From: Xenorhabdus poinarii G6
GTDB taxonomy: Bacteria; Pseudomonadota; Gammaproteobacteria; Enterobacterales; Enterobacteriaceae
NCBI RefSeq assembly: GCF_000968175.1
Contig: NZ_FO704551.1
Span: 744,001 to 808,000, forward strand
Direction: 5' to 3'
Length of the DNA stretch: 64,000 bases
This document shows, piece by piece, positions 57,195-64,000 of this stretch (positions are counted from its first letter, which is position 1; each line of letters opens with the position of its first letter). The notes under the pieces were generated by a model, which was given only the letters and a program-made list of their open reading frames with translations, did not search any database and had not been told where the DNA came from. The translations under genes and the position numbers were made by a program.

Positions 57195-57740
57195 ATGATT
57201 TTGGTCACCGGGGGAGCTCGTAGCGGCAAAAGTCGCTATGCCGAACGTTTGCTGGCTAAACAGTGTGAACAGGTGCTCTATATTGCGACGGCACAGGCCA
57301 CTGATGAGGAGATGGCCGCTCGAATTGAGCGCCACAAACAAACGCGTCCCGCGCATTGGCGGACTTGGGAAGGTCATCAGGATTTAGGCGCGGTGATCCG
57401 CCGGTATCGTCAAGAGCAAGAGGGGGTGATACTTGAATGTGTGACCACATTCATTGCCAACTTATTGTTTGACTTAGCGGAAGGGGTTTCCGCCGATGAA
57501 CTGGATTTTGCATCATTGGAGGTGTTCATCCAGCATCAGCTTGATGACGTCATTGAGGCCAGCTTGGTGTGTCCAAAACCCGTGTATTTGGTGAGCAATG
57601 AATTGGGAATGGGTGTCATCCCTGAAAATCGATTGGCGCGCCATTTTGTTGATATTGCCGGGCGTGCTAACCAAAAATTGGCACAGGCAGCGAAAGAAGT
57701 TTGGTTGATGGTTTCAGGCATTGGAGTAAAGATTAAGTGA
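57195..57740 (+). CDS. cobU: Adenosylcobinamide kinase / adenosylcobinamide-phosphate guanylyltransferase
   Basis: 181 residues. P-loop GGARSGKSRYAERLLA at residues 6-21, guanylylated His in RIERHKQTRPAHW near residue 46, ECVTTFIANLLFD and SNELGMGVIPENRLARHFVD near residue 135. Activates cobinamide as GDP-cobinamide. Overlaps cobS by 4 bp. Confidence 0.95.
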   Translation: MILVTGGARSGKSRYAERLLAKQCEQVLYIATAQATDEEMAARIERHKQTRPAHWRTWEGHQDLGAVIRRYRQEQEGVILECVTTFIANLLFDLAEGVSADELDFASLEVFIQHQLDDVIEASLVCPKPVYLVSNELGMGVIPENRLARHFVDIAGRANQKLAQAAKEVWLMVSGIGVKIK

Positions 57741-58495
57741 AACCACGTCTTTTTTGGGCCACATTACAATTTATGACACGGCTGCCGATCCCGGAAAAAT
57801 GGGCAGACGGTGTCGATTTTCGTCAATATTGGCGGGGCGTTCCTTATTTTCCACTGATTGGCATGATGATTGGCGCTTTGGCGGGGCTGGTGTCACTGTC
57901 TGTCAGTCTGTCGGGGGGAGGAATGTATACCGGCGCGATGGGTTATGTGCTGGTTTTGGCTTTTTTGACCGGTGGGCTACATCTGGACGGGCTGGCAGAT
58001 ACGTGTGATGGGATTTTTTCCTCCCGTCAGCGCGAAAAGAAGCTGGCGATCATGCGTGATAGCCGGCTCGGCACGTATGGTGGTATCGCGTTAATTTTCT
58101 GTATTGTCAGCAAACTCTTCGCTGTTGTTGAATTATCCTATCATTCTCCCCTTTACTTGCTTGCGTTGTTGACGTGTGCCCCGATTGTCGGGCGAACAGC
58201 CGTCGTCCTTTTAATGTATGAGCAACGTTATGCCCGTGACAGCGAAGGTATGGGAAGCAGCTATATCGGGCGCATGACGCCGTCGACAACCATGCTGACG
58301 TTATTGGTGGGCATTGTATTAGTGCTCACCCTGGGAAACTGGAATGCACTGTCGGCCATGATGATGTCATTGTTTGTCGTCTATGGGCTGGCGTTTTATT
58401 TCAGTTATCATCTTGGCGGGCAAACCGGCGATACTTTGGGGGCGGCTATCGAAGTGGGAGAAGTGGTGTTTTTGTTAACGATGATTTGGAAATAG
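57737..58495 (+). CDS. cobS: Adenosylcobinamide-GDP ribazoletransferase (cobalamin synthase)
   Basis: 252 residues with six or so membrane helices. Motifs: QFMTRLPIPEKW near the start, GGLHLDGLADTCDGIFSSR (metal-binding Asp residues) near residue 80, and GMGSSYIGRM and FSYHLGGQTGDTLGAA. Joins GDP-cobinamide and alpha-ribazole. GTG start overlapping the cobU end. Confidence 0.94.
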   Translation: MKPRLFWATLQFMTRLPIPEKWADGVDFRQYWRGVPYFPLIGMMIGALAGLVSLSVSLSGGGMYTGAMGYVLVLAFLTGGLHLDGLADTCDGIFSSRQREKKLAIMRDSRLGTYGGIALIFCIVSKLFAVVELSYHSPLYLLALLTCAPIVGRTAVVLLMYEQRYARDSEGMGSSYIGRMTPSTTMLTLLVGIVLVLTLGNWNALSAMMMSLFVVYGLAFYFSYHLGGQTGDTLGAAIEVGEVVFLLTMIWK

Positions 58496-58538
58496 AGAAC
58501 CCGGCAGCTGCTGGCCAGATGAACAGAGACAACGATTT

Positions 58539-59630
58539 ATGAAACGACAATTTATGCAACCGTCATCGATTACGTTACCCGCATTAATCGATGCGATTCG
58601 GCCCTTGGATCAGGGCAAGATGGAAAAAGCGGCGCAGCATATTGACAGCCTGCTCAAACCATTGGGGAGTCTGGGGCGTCTTGAAACCTTGGCAATACAA
58701 TTAGCTGGCATGTCAGGGCTTTCAAGTCTGCAAAATCTGCAAAAAGAGATCATTGTCATGTGTGCCGATCATGGCGTGTATGACGAAGGTGTTGCCATTT
58801 CACCTAAAAAAACGACACTCATACAGGCTCGCAATATGCTGAACGGGTTAACCGGGGTGTGTGCGCTGGCAAAAAACAGTGGGACGCATGTTTTGCCCGT
58901 GGATATTGGCATTGATTGTGATCCTATTGAACACATGTTGTCCCTTAAACTGGCTCGTGGGTGCGGCAACATTGCCCGCGGTGCTGCGATGGATGGCGAA
59001 CACGCTGAAATCTTGTTGCTGGCGAGTGCTCAATTGGTGCAACAGCGTATTGCGGCAGGCATATCCGTCGTTGGTATCGGGGAGGTAGGGGTAGCCAATA
59101 CTACAGCGGCGGCGGCGGTTATCACGCTTCTGACCGGGTGTGATCCCGATGATGTGGTCGGATTGGGCGCGAATCTGCCTATTGAACAATTGCAACATAA
59201 ACAGTCGATTGTACGGCAGGCCATTGCTATTAATCAGCCGGAGAACACCGATGCTATGGATGTGTTGGCAAAAGTGGGCGGATTCGAACTGGTCGGCATG
59301 ACTGGCGTGATCCTGGGGGCAGCCGCGGCGGGGGTGCCTGTTGTACTTGATGGTTTCTTGTCTTATGCCGCTGCATTGGCCGCGTGTCAGATATCCCCTG
59401 TTGCGCGGGATTATTGTATTCCGTCCCATATGTCGGCAGAAAAAGGGGCGGCGCTGGCATTACAGCATCTCAATTTGCAGCCCTATCTGCATTTAGATTT
59501 GCGTCTTGGGGAAGGCAGCGGCGCCGCCCTTGCGATGTCCCTGATTGACGCCGCCGGTGCCATGTTTTGTCATATGGGGAAGTTGGCCGATTACGGTATT
59601 TATTTCCCTGGTTCACCATCAAAGCGCTAA
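58539..59630 (+). CDS. cobT: Nicotinate-nucleotide--dimethylbenzimidazole phosphoribosyltransferase
   Basis: 363 residues. Makes alpha-ribazole phosphate for the lower ligand of cobalamin. Motifs: LLKPLGSLGRLETLAIQLAG near residue 35, CADHGVYDEGVAISP near residue 70, VGIGEVGVANTTAAAAV near residue 180, and a catalytic Glu in LRLGEGSGAALA near residue 330. Last gene of cobUST. Confidence 0.95.
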   Translation: MKRQFMQPSSITLPALIDAIRPLDQGKMEKAAQHIDSLLKPLGSLGRLETLAIQLAGMSGLSSLQNLQKEIIVMCADHGVYDEGVAISPKKTTLIQARNMLNGLTGVCALAKNSGTHVLPVDIGIDCDPIEHMLSLKLARGCGNIARGAAMDGEHAEILLLASAQLVQQRIAAGISVVGIGEVGVANTTAAAAVITLLTGCDPDDVVGLGANLPIEQLQHKQSIVRQAIAINQPENTDAMDVLAKVGGFELVGMTGVILGAAAAGVPVVLDGFLSYAAALAACQISPVARDYCIPSHMSAEKGAALALQHLNLQPYLHLDLRLGEGSGAALAMSLIDAAGAMFCHMGKLADYGIYFPGSPSKR

Positions 59631-59642
59631 TCTTATTTTTTG

Positions 59643-61262
59643 TTATCTGTTTTTAAATATTTTCCTCAGTTCATCTTTGATCACTTTGCCATTGGCATTC
59701 CGGGGTAAGGTTAAAAAGGTATACCCTTTTGGCCGTTTATATCGTGCGACTAGCGTACAAATGTAATCATTTAAGGCGTGTTCCGTGACTGAGGCACCTT
59801 CATCGAGTTCAATAAAGGCATAAGGAACTTCACCCCAATAGGGATCGGGCTTTGCAATGATGGCGACAGCCAACACACCGGGGTAACTGGAGAGGACATT
59901 CTCAAGCTCAAGGCTGGAAATATTCTCACCCCCAGAAATAATGATATCTTTTTTTCTGTCAATGATTCTGATATAGCCATCAGGATCGACGACGGCAAGA
60001 TCCCCGGTGTAAAACCATTCGTTGGTGATCGCCGGTATGAGGTGGCGTACAGGATCATAGGCCGCCACGATATTACCGCGAATCGCAATTTCACCAACGG
60101 TTTTGCCATCAAAAGGCACTTCTTGCTGGTTATTTTCATCCATCACGCTAACTTGTCCCTGTAAATTGGACACAATACCCTGACGCATCTTCTTCAAAAT
60201 TCTTTCGGATTTTGGCAGTGCTTGCCATTCAGGCTTATTTTCGCAAATCACGACCGGCCCATACGTTTCCGTCAGTCCATAAACTTGGGTGATATGAATA
60301 CCCACCTCATCCATCAGTGAAAACGCCATTTCAGTCGGCGGTGCGCCAGCTATAAGACCATAAACGCACCCGCCAAAATGTTTCCCCTGTTTCTGCGCGG
60401 CCTTACCTACCGCATGATGAACAATCGGTGCGCCACAATAGTGAGTGACGTTATATTCCTGCATCAGTTGGATGGCGTCTTCGGCATCAAATTTCTTGAT
60501 GCAGACATGTGTACCGGCTCGCGCGGCAATCGCCCACGGGAAACACCAGCCATTACAGTGAAACATAGGCAGCAGCCATAAGAAGGTAGGTTGTTTGGGC
60601 ATGTCCCAATCCAGAATATTGGAGATCGCATTTAAAAATGCGCCACGGTGAGAATAAACGATCAGTTTAGGTTGTCCGCTTGTCCCTGACGTCGAATTGA
60701 TCGTTATCGCTTCTTGTTCGTCAATGGGGATAAATGATAGCGTTTTTGTGGCATATTCGCTGATTAGAGATTCATAAGGTATTAATTCATCTTCGGCAGA
60801 GGGGTGGGGGTTCGTTGAATGATGCTCATCGACAATAATGATTTTGACGGGATGGGTAAAAGAAACATGATTTAATAGTGAAAGATAACTGCTATCAATA
60901 AATAATATTTTGGGGCTGAGCTTTTCAAAAATAAAATTTAATGTCGCAGCATCTGTTCGGGTACTCAAAGCATTGAGAATGCCCCCCGCCAACGGGACGG
61001 CAAAGTGTAATTCGAGTAATTCGTGAGTATTGGCTAAAAGCGCTGAAACTACACTTCCTTTAGTCACCCCCATTTGCTGGAGTGAGACCGCAACTCTTTC
61101 ACAGCGATCGGCATATTGGCGCCAGGTCCAACGCTGTTTTCCATCAATAATGGCGATATCATTGGCATTGCTTAATACCGCCCGTTTGAGAAACAAAATG
61201 GGTGATAAAGCCGTACCGGTATATTCATTCAAAAATGAATTATCGAGAATCATATTCTTCAC
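59643..61262 (-). CDS. AMP-dependent acyl-CoA synthetase (medium-chain/AlkK-like)
   Basis: 539 residues. ANL motifs in order: P-loop NSTSGTSGQPKLIVYSHRG near residue 190, QVYGLTETYGPVV near residue 315, TGDLAVVDPDGYIRIIDRK near residue 415, GGENISSLELENVL, and catalytic Lys in NANGKVIKDELRK at the end. LWLLPMFHCNGWCFPW is typical of AlkK/acyl-CoA ligase relatives. Activates a fatty or aromatic acid with ATP and CoA. Divergent from an SDR gene, possibly sharing a control region. Convergent with cobT with a 12-bp gap. Confidence 0.88.
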   Translation of the reverse strand: MKNMILDNSFLNEYTGTALSPILFLKRAVLSNANDIAIIDGKQRWTWRQYADRCERVAVSLQQMGVTKGSVVSALLANTHELLELHFAVPLAGGILNALSTRTDAATLNFIFEKLSPKILFIDSSYLSLLNHVSFTHPVKIIIVDEHHSTNPHPSAEDELIPYESLISEYATKTLSFIPIDEQEAITINSTSGTSGQPKLIVYSHRGAFLNAISNILDWDMPKQPTFLWLLPMFHCNGWCFPWAIAARAGTHVCIKKFDAEDAIQLMQEYNVTHYCGAPIVHHAVGKAAQKQGKHFGGCVYGLIAGAPPTEMAFSLMDEVGIHITQVYGLTETYGPVVICENKPEWQALPKSERILKKMRQGIVSNLQGQVSVMDENNQQEVPFDGKTVGEIAIRGNIVAAYDPVRHLIPAITNEWFYTGDLAVVDPDGYIRIIDRKKDIIISGGENISSLELENVLSSYPGVLAVAIIAKPDPYWGEVPYAFIELDEGASVTEHALNDYICTLVARYKRPKGYTFLTLPRNANGKVIKDELRKIFKNR

Positions 61263-61500
61263 CTCATGTTATTTTGTTGTTTAAGAACAGCGTTATTTCT
61301 CTAAGTAAAATAATCGCTGATAGGAAAATAAGCAATGTCAGGTCTATTTCAGCGAGGCTGTTTTGGTATAGCGATAATTTTATATTTTTTAACGCAAAGA
61401 TTTTATTAATGGCCCTTGAAAAGATAACAAATTGAAAATAAATTAAAACATTTTTTTAACGTCATAAAAAATGCCATCCACAAATACAAAAGGAAAAGCC

Positions 61501-62250
61501 ATGTTTAATTTAGCGGGAAAAATTGCTTTTATTTCAGGCGGAACGAAAGGTATTGGCAAAGGTATCGCCCACGTATTTAAGCAGGCAGGTGCGGTAACCA
61601 TTATTGCAGGTACTGATAAAACGAGCGGGGAACAGGTAGCCAAAGCGTTGGATGTTGATTTTATCTCTTTGGATGTGACGGATCAGCAGGCATGTCAAAA
61701 CGCGGTGGATAAGATTGCCGAAAAGTATGGCAGGCTCGATATTCTTTGTTCTAATGCCGGTATTTTTCCACAGCATTATCTCAAGGAAATGCGCGCAGAA
61801 GACTGGGATTTAGTGCATAGCGTGAATCTGAAAGGAACATTTTTTCTGGTGCAGGCTGCGCTGAATGTGATGGAAAAACAGCATTATGGCCGTGTCATTC
61901 TCACCTCATCCATCACTGGAGAGATAACCGGTATGCCCGGCTACAGCCACTATGGTGCCAGTAAAGCAGGGCAACTGGGATTTATGCGCAGTGCCGCTTT
62001 GGAATACGCCGGGCAGGGGATTACCATTAACGCCGTTATGCCGGGCATGATCATGACCGAAGGCTTAACGGCATTTGGTGATGAGTTCCTCAGTCATATC
62101 AAAAAGAGTACGCCAATGCGCACCTTAGGGACACCTGAAGATATTGGCTATGCCGCGTGTTTTTTGGCGTCCGATGAAGCGAAATATATTACCGGGCAAA
62201 CCCTCGTTGTCGATGGTGGACAGGTTCTGCCGGAAGTTCAGGACAGCTGA
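61501..62250 (+). CDS. Short-chain dehydrogenase/reductase (FabG-like)
   Basis: 249 residues from ATG 61501 (MFNLAGKIAFISGG); a frame extension to 61471 lacks similarity, and AAAAGGAAAAGCC precedes the ATG. Rossmann motif SGGTKGIGKGIA, NNAG-equivalent CSNAGIF, catalytic Ser in LTSSITGEI and Tyr-x-x-x-Lys in YSHYGASKAG. NAD(P)-dependent alcohol/ketone redox; substrate unknown. Divergent from the acyl-CoA ligase gene, which suggests linked fatty-acid or ketone metabolism. Confidence 0.88.
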   Translation: MFNLAGKIAFISGGTKGIGKGIAHVFKQAGAVTIIAGTDKTSGEQVAKALDVDFISLDVTDQQACQNAVDKIAEKYGRLDILCSNAGIFPQHYLKEMRAEDWDLVHSVNLKGTFFLVQAALNVMEKQHYGRVILTSSITGEITGMPGYSHYGASKAGQLGFMRSAALEYAGQGITINAVMPGMIMTEGLTAFGDEFLSHIKKSTPMRTLGTPEDIGYAACFLASDEAKYITGQTLVVDGGQVLPEVQDS

Positions 62251-62324
62251 TTGTTTTTAAAGGCTGCTTTTGCAAAGATTGTCTCTATGTTGTAGAAAAA
62301 GGTAAGATGCCTACCCAATAAACA

Positions 62325-62359
62325 CAGGAAGGAGCATTTGCCCCCTTCCTGATTTTTTT
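62325..62359 (+). terminator. Terminator of the SDR gene
   Basis: CAGGAAGG and CCTTCCTG arms around AGCATTTGCCC, followed by a run of T residues. Confidence 0.85.
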
Positions 62360-62383
62360 ATTGTCTGAATCAGGTAAAAAAAT

Positions 62384-63067
62384 ATGATGTCATTGAATGA
62401 TAAGCGTAACCCGCTTCCACTGCCGAATGGGCACCAGAAAGTGCTATTACATTCATGTTGTGCACCCTGTTCTGGGGAAGTGATGGAAGCTATGTTAGCT
62501 TCAGGCATTGATTTTACAATATTCTTCTATAACCCGAATATTCATCCACTGAAAGAATACGAATTGCGAAAAGATGAAAATATTCGTTTTGCAGAGCAGA
62601 TGGGAATTCCTTTTATTGATGCCGATTACGATCGTGATAATTGGTTTGAACGTGCGAAAGGGATGGAAAATGAACCTGAACGCGGCATTCGTTGCACCAT
62701 GTGTTTTGATATGCGTTTTGAACGAACCGCGTTATATGCGCATGAACACGGTTTTCCGGTCATAACCAGTTCACTGGGGATTTCTCGCTGGAAAAATATG
62801 CAGCAGATCAATGAATGTGGTGTTCGCGCCGCTTCTCGCTATCCTGATTTAATGTACTGGGAATATAACTGGCGTAAGGGCGGCGGATCTGCCCGCATGA
62901 TCGAAATCAGCAAACGTGAAGAGTTCTATCAGCAGGAATACTGTGGTTGTATTTATTCTCTCCGGGATACCAACCGCCATCGTCTGGCGACGGGGCGTGA
63001 ACGAATTCAATTAGGTAAAATCTTTTACAGTGCAGAGAGTAAAAAGAAAGCCAGTGAATCGCATTAA
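62384..63067 (+). CDS. queH: Epoxyqueuosine reductase QueH
   Basis: 227 residues. Reduces epoxyqueuosine to queuosine in tRNA, using an Fe-S cluster, as the cobalamin-independent counterpart of QueG. Cys motifs: [13 protein letters not shown] near residue 23, [17 protein letters not shown] near residue 102, [10 protein letters not shown] near residue 185. ATGATG start; second Met also possible. Follows the SDR terminator, so has its own promoter. Confidence 0.93.
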   Translation: MMSLNDKRNPLPLPNGHQKVLLHSCCAPCSGEVMEAMLASGIDFTIFFYNPNIHPLKEYELRKDENIRFAEQMGIPFIDADYDRDNWFERAKGMENEPERGIRCTMCFDMRFERTALYAHEHGFPVITSSLGISRWKNMQQINECGVRAASRYPDLMYWEYNWRKGGGSARMIEISKREEFYQQEYCGCIYSLRDTNRHRLATGRERIQLGKIFYSAESKKKASESH

Positions 63068-63111
63068 TGTGTATTGATGCGATTGCCAACTTTGCAGTCT
63101 GCGCGCATTCA

Positions 63112-63143
63112 CCCCGGTCACATCGATAACGATGTGACCGGGG
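63112..63143. terminator. Strong hairpin between queH and the AraC gene
   Basis: CCCCGGTCACATCG and CGATGTGACCGGGG are perfect 14-bp arms around ATAA. Lies in the convergent gap; probably terminates both genes. Confidence 0.8.
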
Positions 63144-63174
63144 GTCATTCATCAAGCCGTCTTTGTGAAATGAA

Positions 63175-63993
63175 TCATTCATCTTTGCCGTATCTGGCTC
63201 GGTTCGGCGTACAACCAAAGCGTCGGCGATAGCTTTGAGTGAAATAAGATTGACTGGAAAAACCCGATTCCAATGAAATATCGGCAATACTCATTTCACT
63301 ATTCAGTAATAATTGATGAGCGTAAAGGAGACGTTGTTCACTGATCCAGGCTTTGGGTGAAGTGCCATAGACGCTGTTAAACAGCTCTTTAAAGGACGTC
63401 AGCCCCATACCAAATTCACGGGCAAAATGGTTTAACCGCCATTCTTTGAGATAATGTGCCTCCATAAATATTTGCAGGCGTTCCACCTGACGGTTGCTTA
63501 ATTTCCGCAGAACAGACATTAACAATGATCCCTGTTTACCCAAGGAAAGCAGCAATAATAACTCTTCGACCCTTAATTGAATCAATGCCGGCGGATAATC
63601 GTGTGCCAGTAAGTTGGCTAACCCCCGAATGCTTTCTGCCAGCAAGGGAAATTGATTAAACGGGATCAGCCGGTGAGCAGGAAACTCCTGCCGTTCTATC
63701 TGGCTTAATAACGGCCCAAAACGCGTTAAAAAACGGCGTAAAAACTCCATATGCAAGGGCAACCATAATACCTGACAACCTGCAGTATTGGTTTTGGCGG
63801 CATAACTTCCCGGGTGGGTAAACAGGATCTCATTGGATGTCATGTGATAAGTGTTGATACCATCTTTCCATACCATTTCCCCGTCGAGTAAAATATATAG
63901 CCCTCTTTGTTTATGTTCCAGGATATTGAAATCCGGCATGATTAATTGGAACGTAAAAATATTTTTTTCATTTAAGCCCATCGTCCTTTTCAT
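63175..63993 (-). CDS. AraC-family transcriptional regulator
   Basis: 272 residues. Sensor-like N-terminal half (YILLDGEMVWKDGINTYHMT near residue 35, then SNEILFTHPGSYAAK), and C-terminal double HTH: LNHFAREFGMGLTSFKELFN near residue 187 and the signature IADISLESGFSSQSYFTQSY with RRRFGCTPNRAR. The N-terminal layout resembles ExsA/InvF-type regulators of secretion genes, but this is only similarity in layout. Start MKRTMGLNEK; Met-5 also possible. Target genes unknown and may lie beyond the window's right edge. Confidence 0.85.
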   Translation of the reverse strand: MKRTMGLNEKNIFTFQLIMPDFNILEHKQRGLYILLDGEMVWKDGINTYHMTSNEILFTHPGSYAAKTNTAGCQVLWLPLHMEFLRRFLTRFGPLLSQIERQEFPAHRLIPFNQFPLLAESIRGLANLLAHDYPPALIQLRVEELLLLLSLGKQGSLLMSVLRKLSNRQVERLQIFMEAHYLKEWRLNHFAREFGMGLTSFKELFNSVYGTSPKAWISEQRLLYAHQLLLNSEMSIADISLESGFSSQSYFTQSYRRRFGCTPNRARYGKDE

Positions 63994-64000
63994 TTTATAC

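Noticed and set aside
58848..59429. 193-codon antisense frame within cobT
   Set aside because: Shadow of a GC-richer conserved gene; no domain.

Overview
The window looks like a chromosomal segment of a Xenorhabdus/Photorhabdus-type member of the Morganellaceae (Enterobacterales). Basis: an Enterobacterales core gene order (serA-fau-6S RNA-zapA-ygfB-pepP-ubiH-ubiI-gcvTHP, then ygfZ-sdhE-cptA-fldB-xerD-dsbC-recJ-prfB-lysS, and separately mltD-gloB-yafS-rnhA-dnaQ-tRNA-Asp), moderate AT richness, type I-E CRISPR repeats, an NRPS-type adenylation gene, and a PAS4/LuxR-type solo regulator. The genus is an inference; no species is claimed.

Layout. (1) 1-5.4 kb: a leftward accessory cluster. In transcription order it has two small DMT-family membrane proteins, a questin-oxidase-like protein, a decayed Nudix gene, a eukaryote-type uracil phosphoribosyltransferase, a small Pro-1 tautomerase, a HAD phosphatase and an NRPS-like adenylation protein running off the left edge. 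It has the look of an uncharacterised biosynthetic cluster. (2) 5.7-6.3 kb: CRISPR array 1 (8 repeats) with its leader on the right. (3) 6.6-36.2 kb: conserved housekeeping block: aconitase B, MscS, ArgP, ribose-5-phosphate isomerase, SerA, 6S RNA, ubiquinone hydroxylases, glycine cleavage, the YgfZ/SdhE/CptA group, XerD, DsbC, RecJ, RF2 with its programmed frameshift, LysS and tRNA-Gly(CCC). (4) 36.2-46.2 kb: a junkyard of mobile DNA. A decayed island sits at tRNA-Gly, bounded by 37-bp direct repeats (36221-36257 and 42162-42198). It holds a truncated P4-type integrase, a shattered RepA-like ATPase gene broken by an IS630-family element, a GNAT gene, an MFS remnant, and an IS1595-type element split by an ISAs1-type element. 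Beyond it are a small secreted cysteine-rich protein, CRISPR array 2 (20 repeats), a lipoprotein-like gene that lost its 5' end at the array edge, and a traN remnant. (5) 46.5-51 kb: mltD to tRNA-Asp core block. (6) 51-56 kb: an NCS1 permease with its PAS4-LuxR-like regulator, an XRE-type regulator, decayed genes and the metalloprotease gene loiP. (7) 56-59.6 kb: cobUST cobalamin nucleotide-loop genes beside fragments of cobD and cbiP. (8) 59.6-64 kb: an acyl-CoA ligase, a divergent SDR, queH and an AraC-type regulator.

Themes. The two CRISPR arrays lie 37 kb apart in inverted orientation, share a nearly identical ~158-bp leader, use two slightly different repeat types, and no cas gene is present, so they must be served in trans. 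Array 2 contains a duplicated spacer and has an abrupt distal end. The cobalamin region looks like loss of de novo synthesis with retention of late assembly. argO is missing although its regulator gene argP is intact. The most likely undescribed pathway is the nucleobase/NRPS-like cluster at 1-5.4 kb, although its Nudix gene is already inactivated here.
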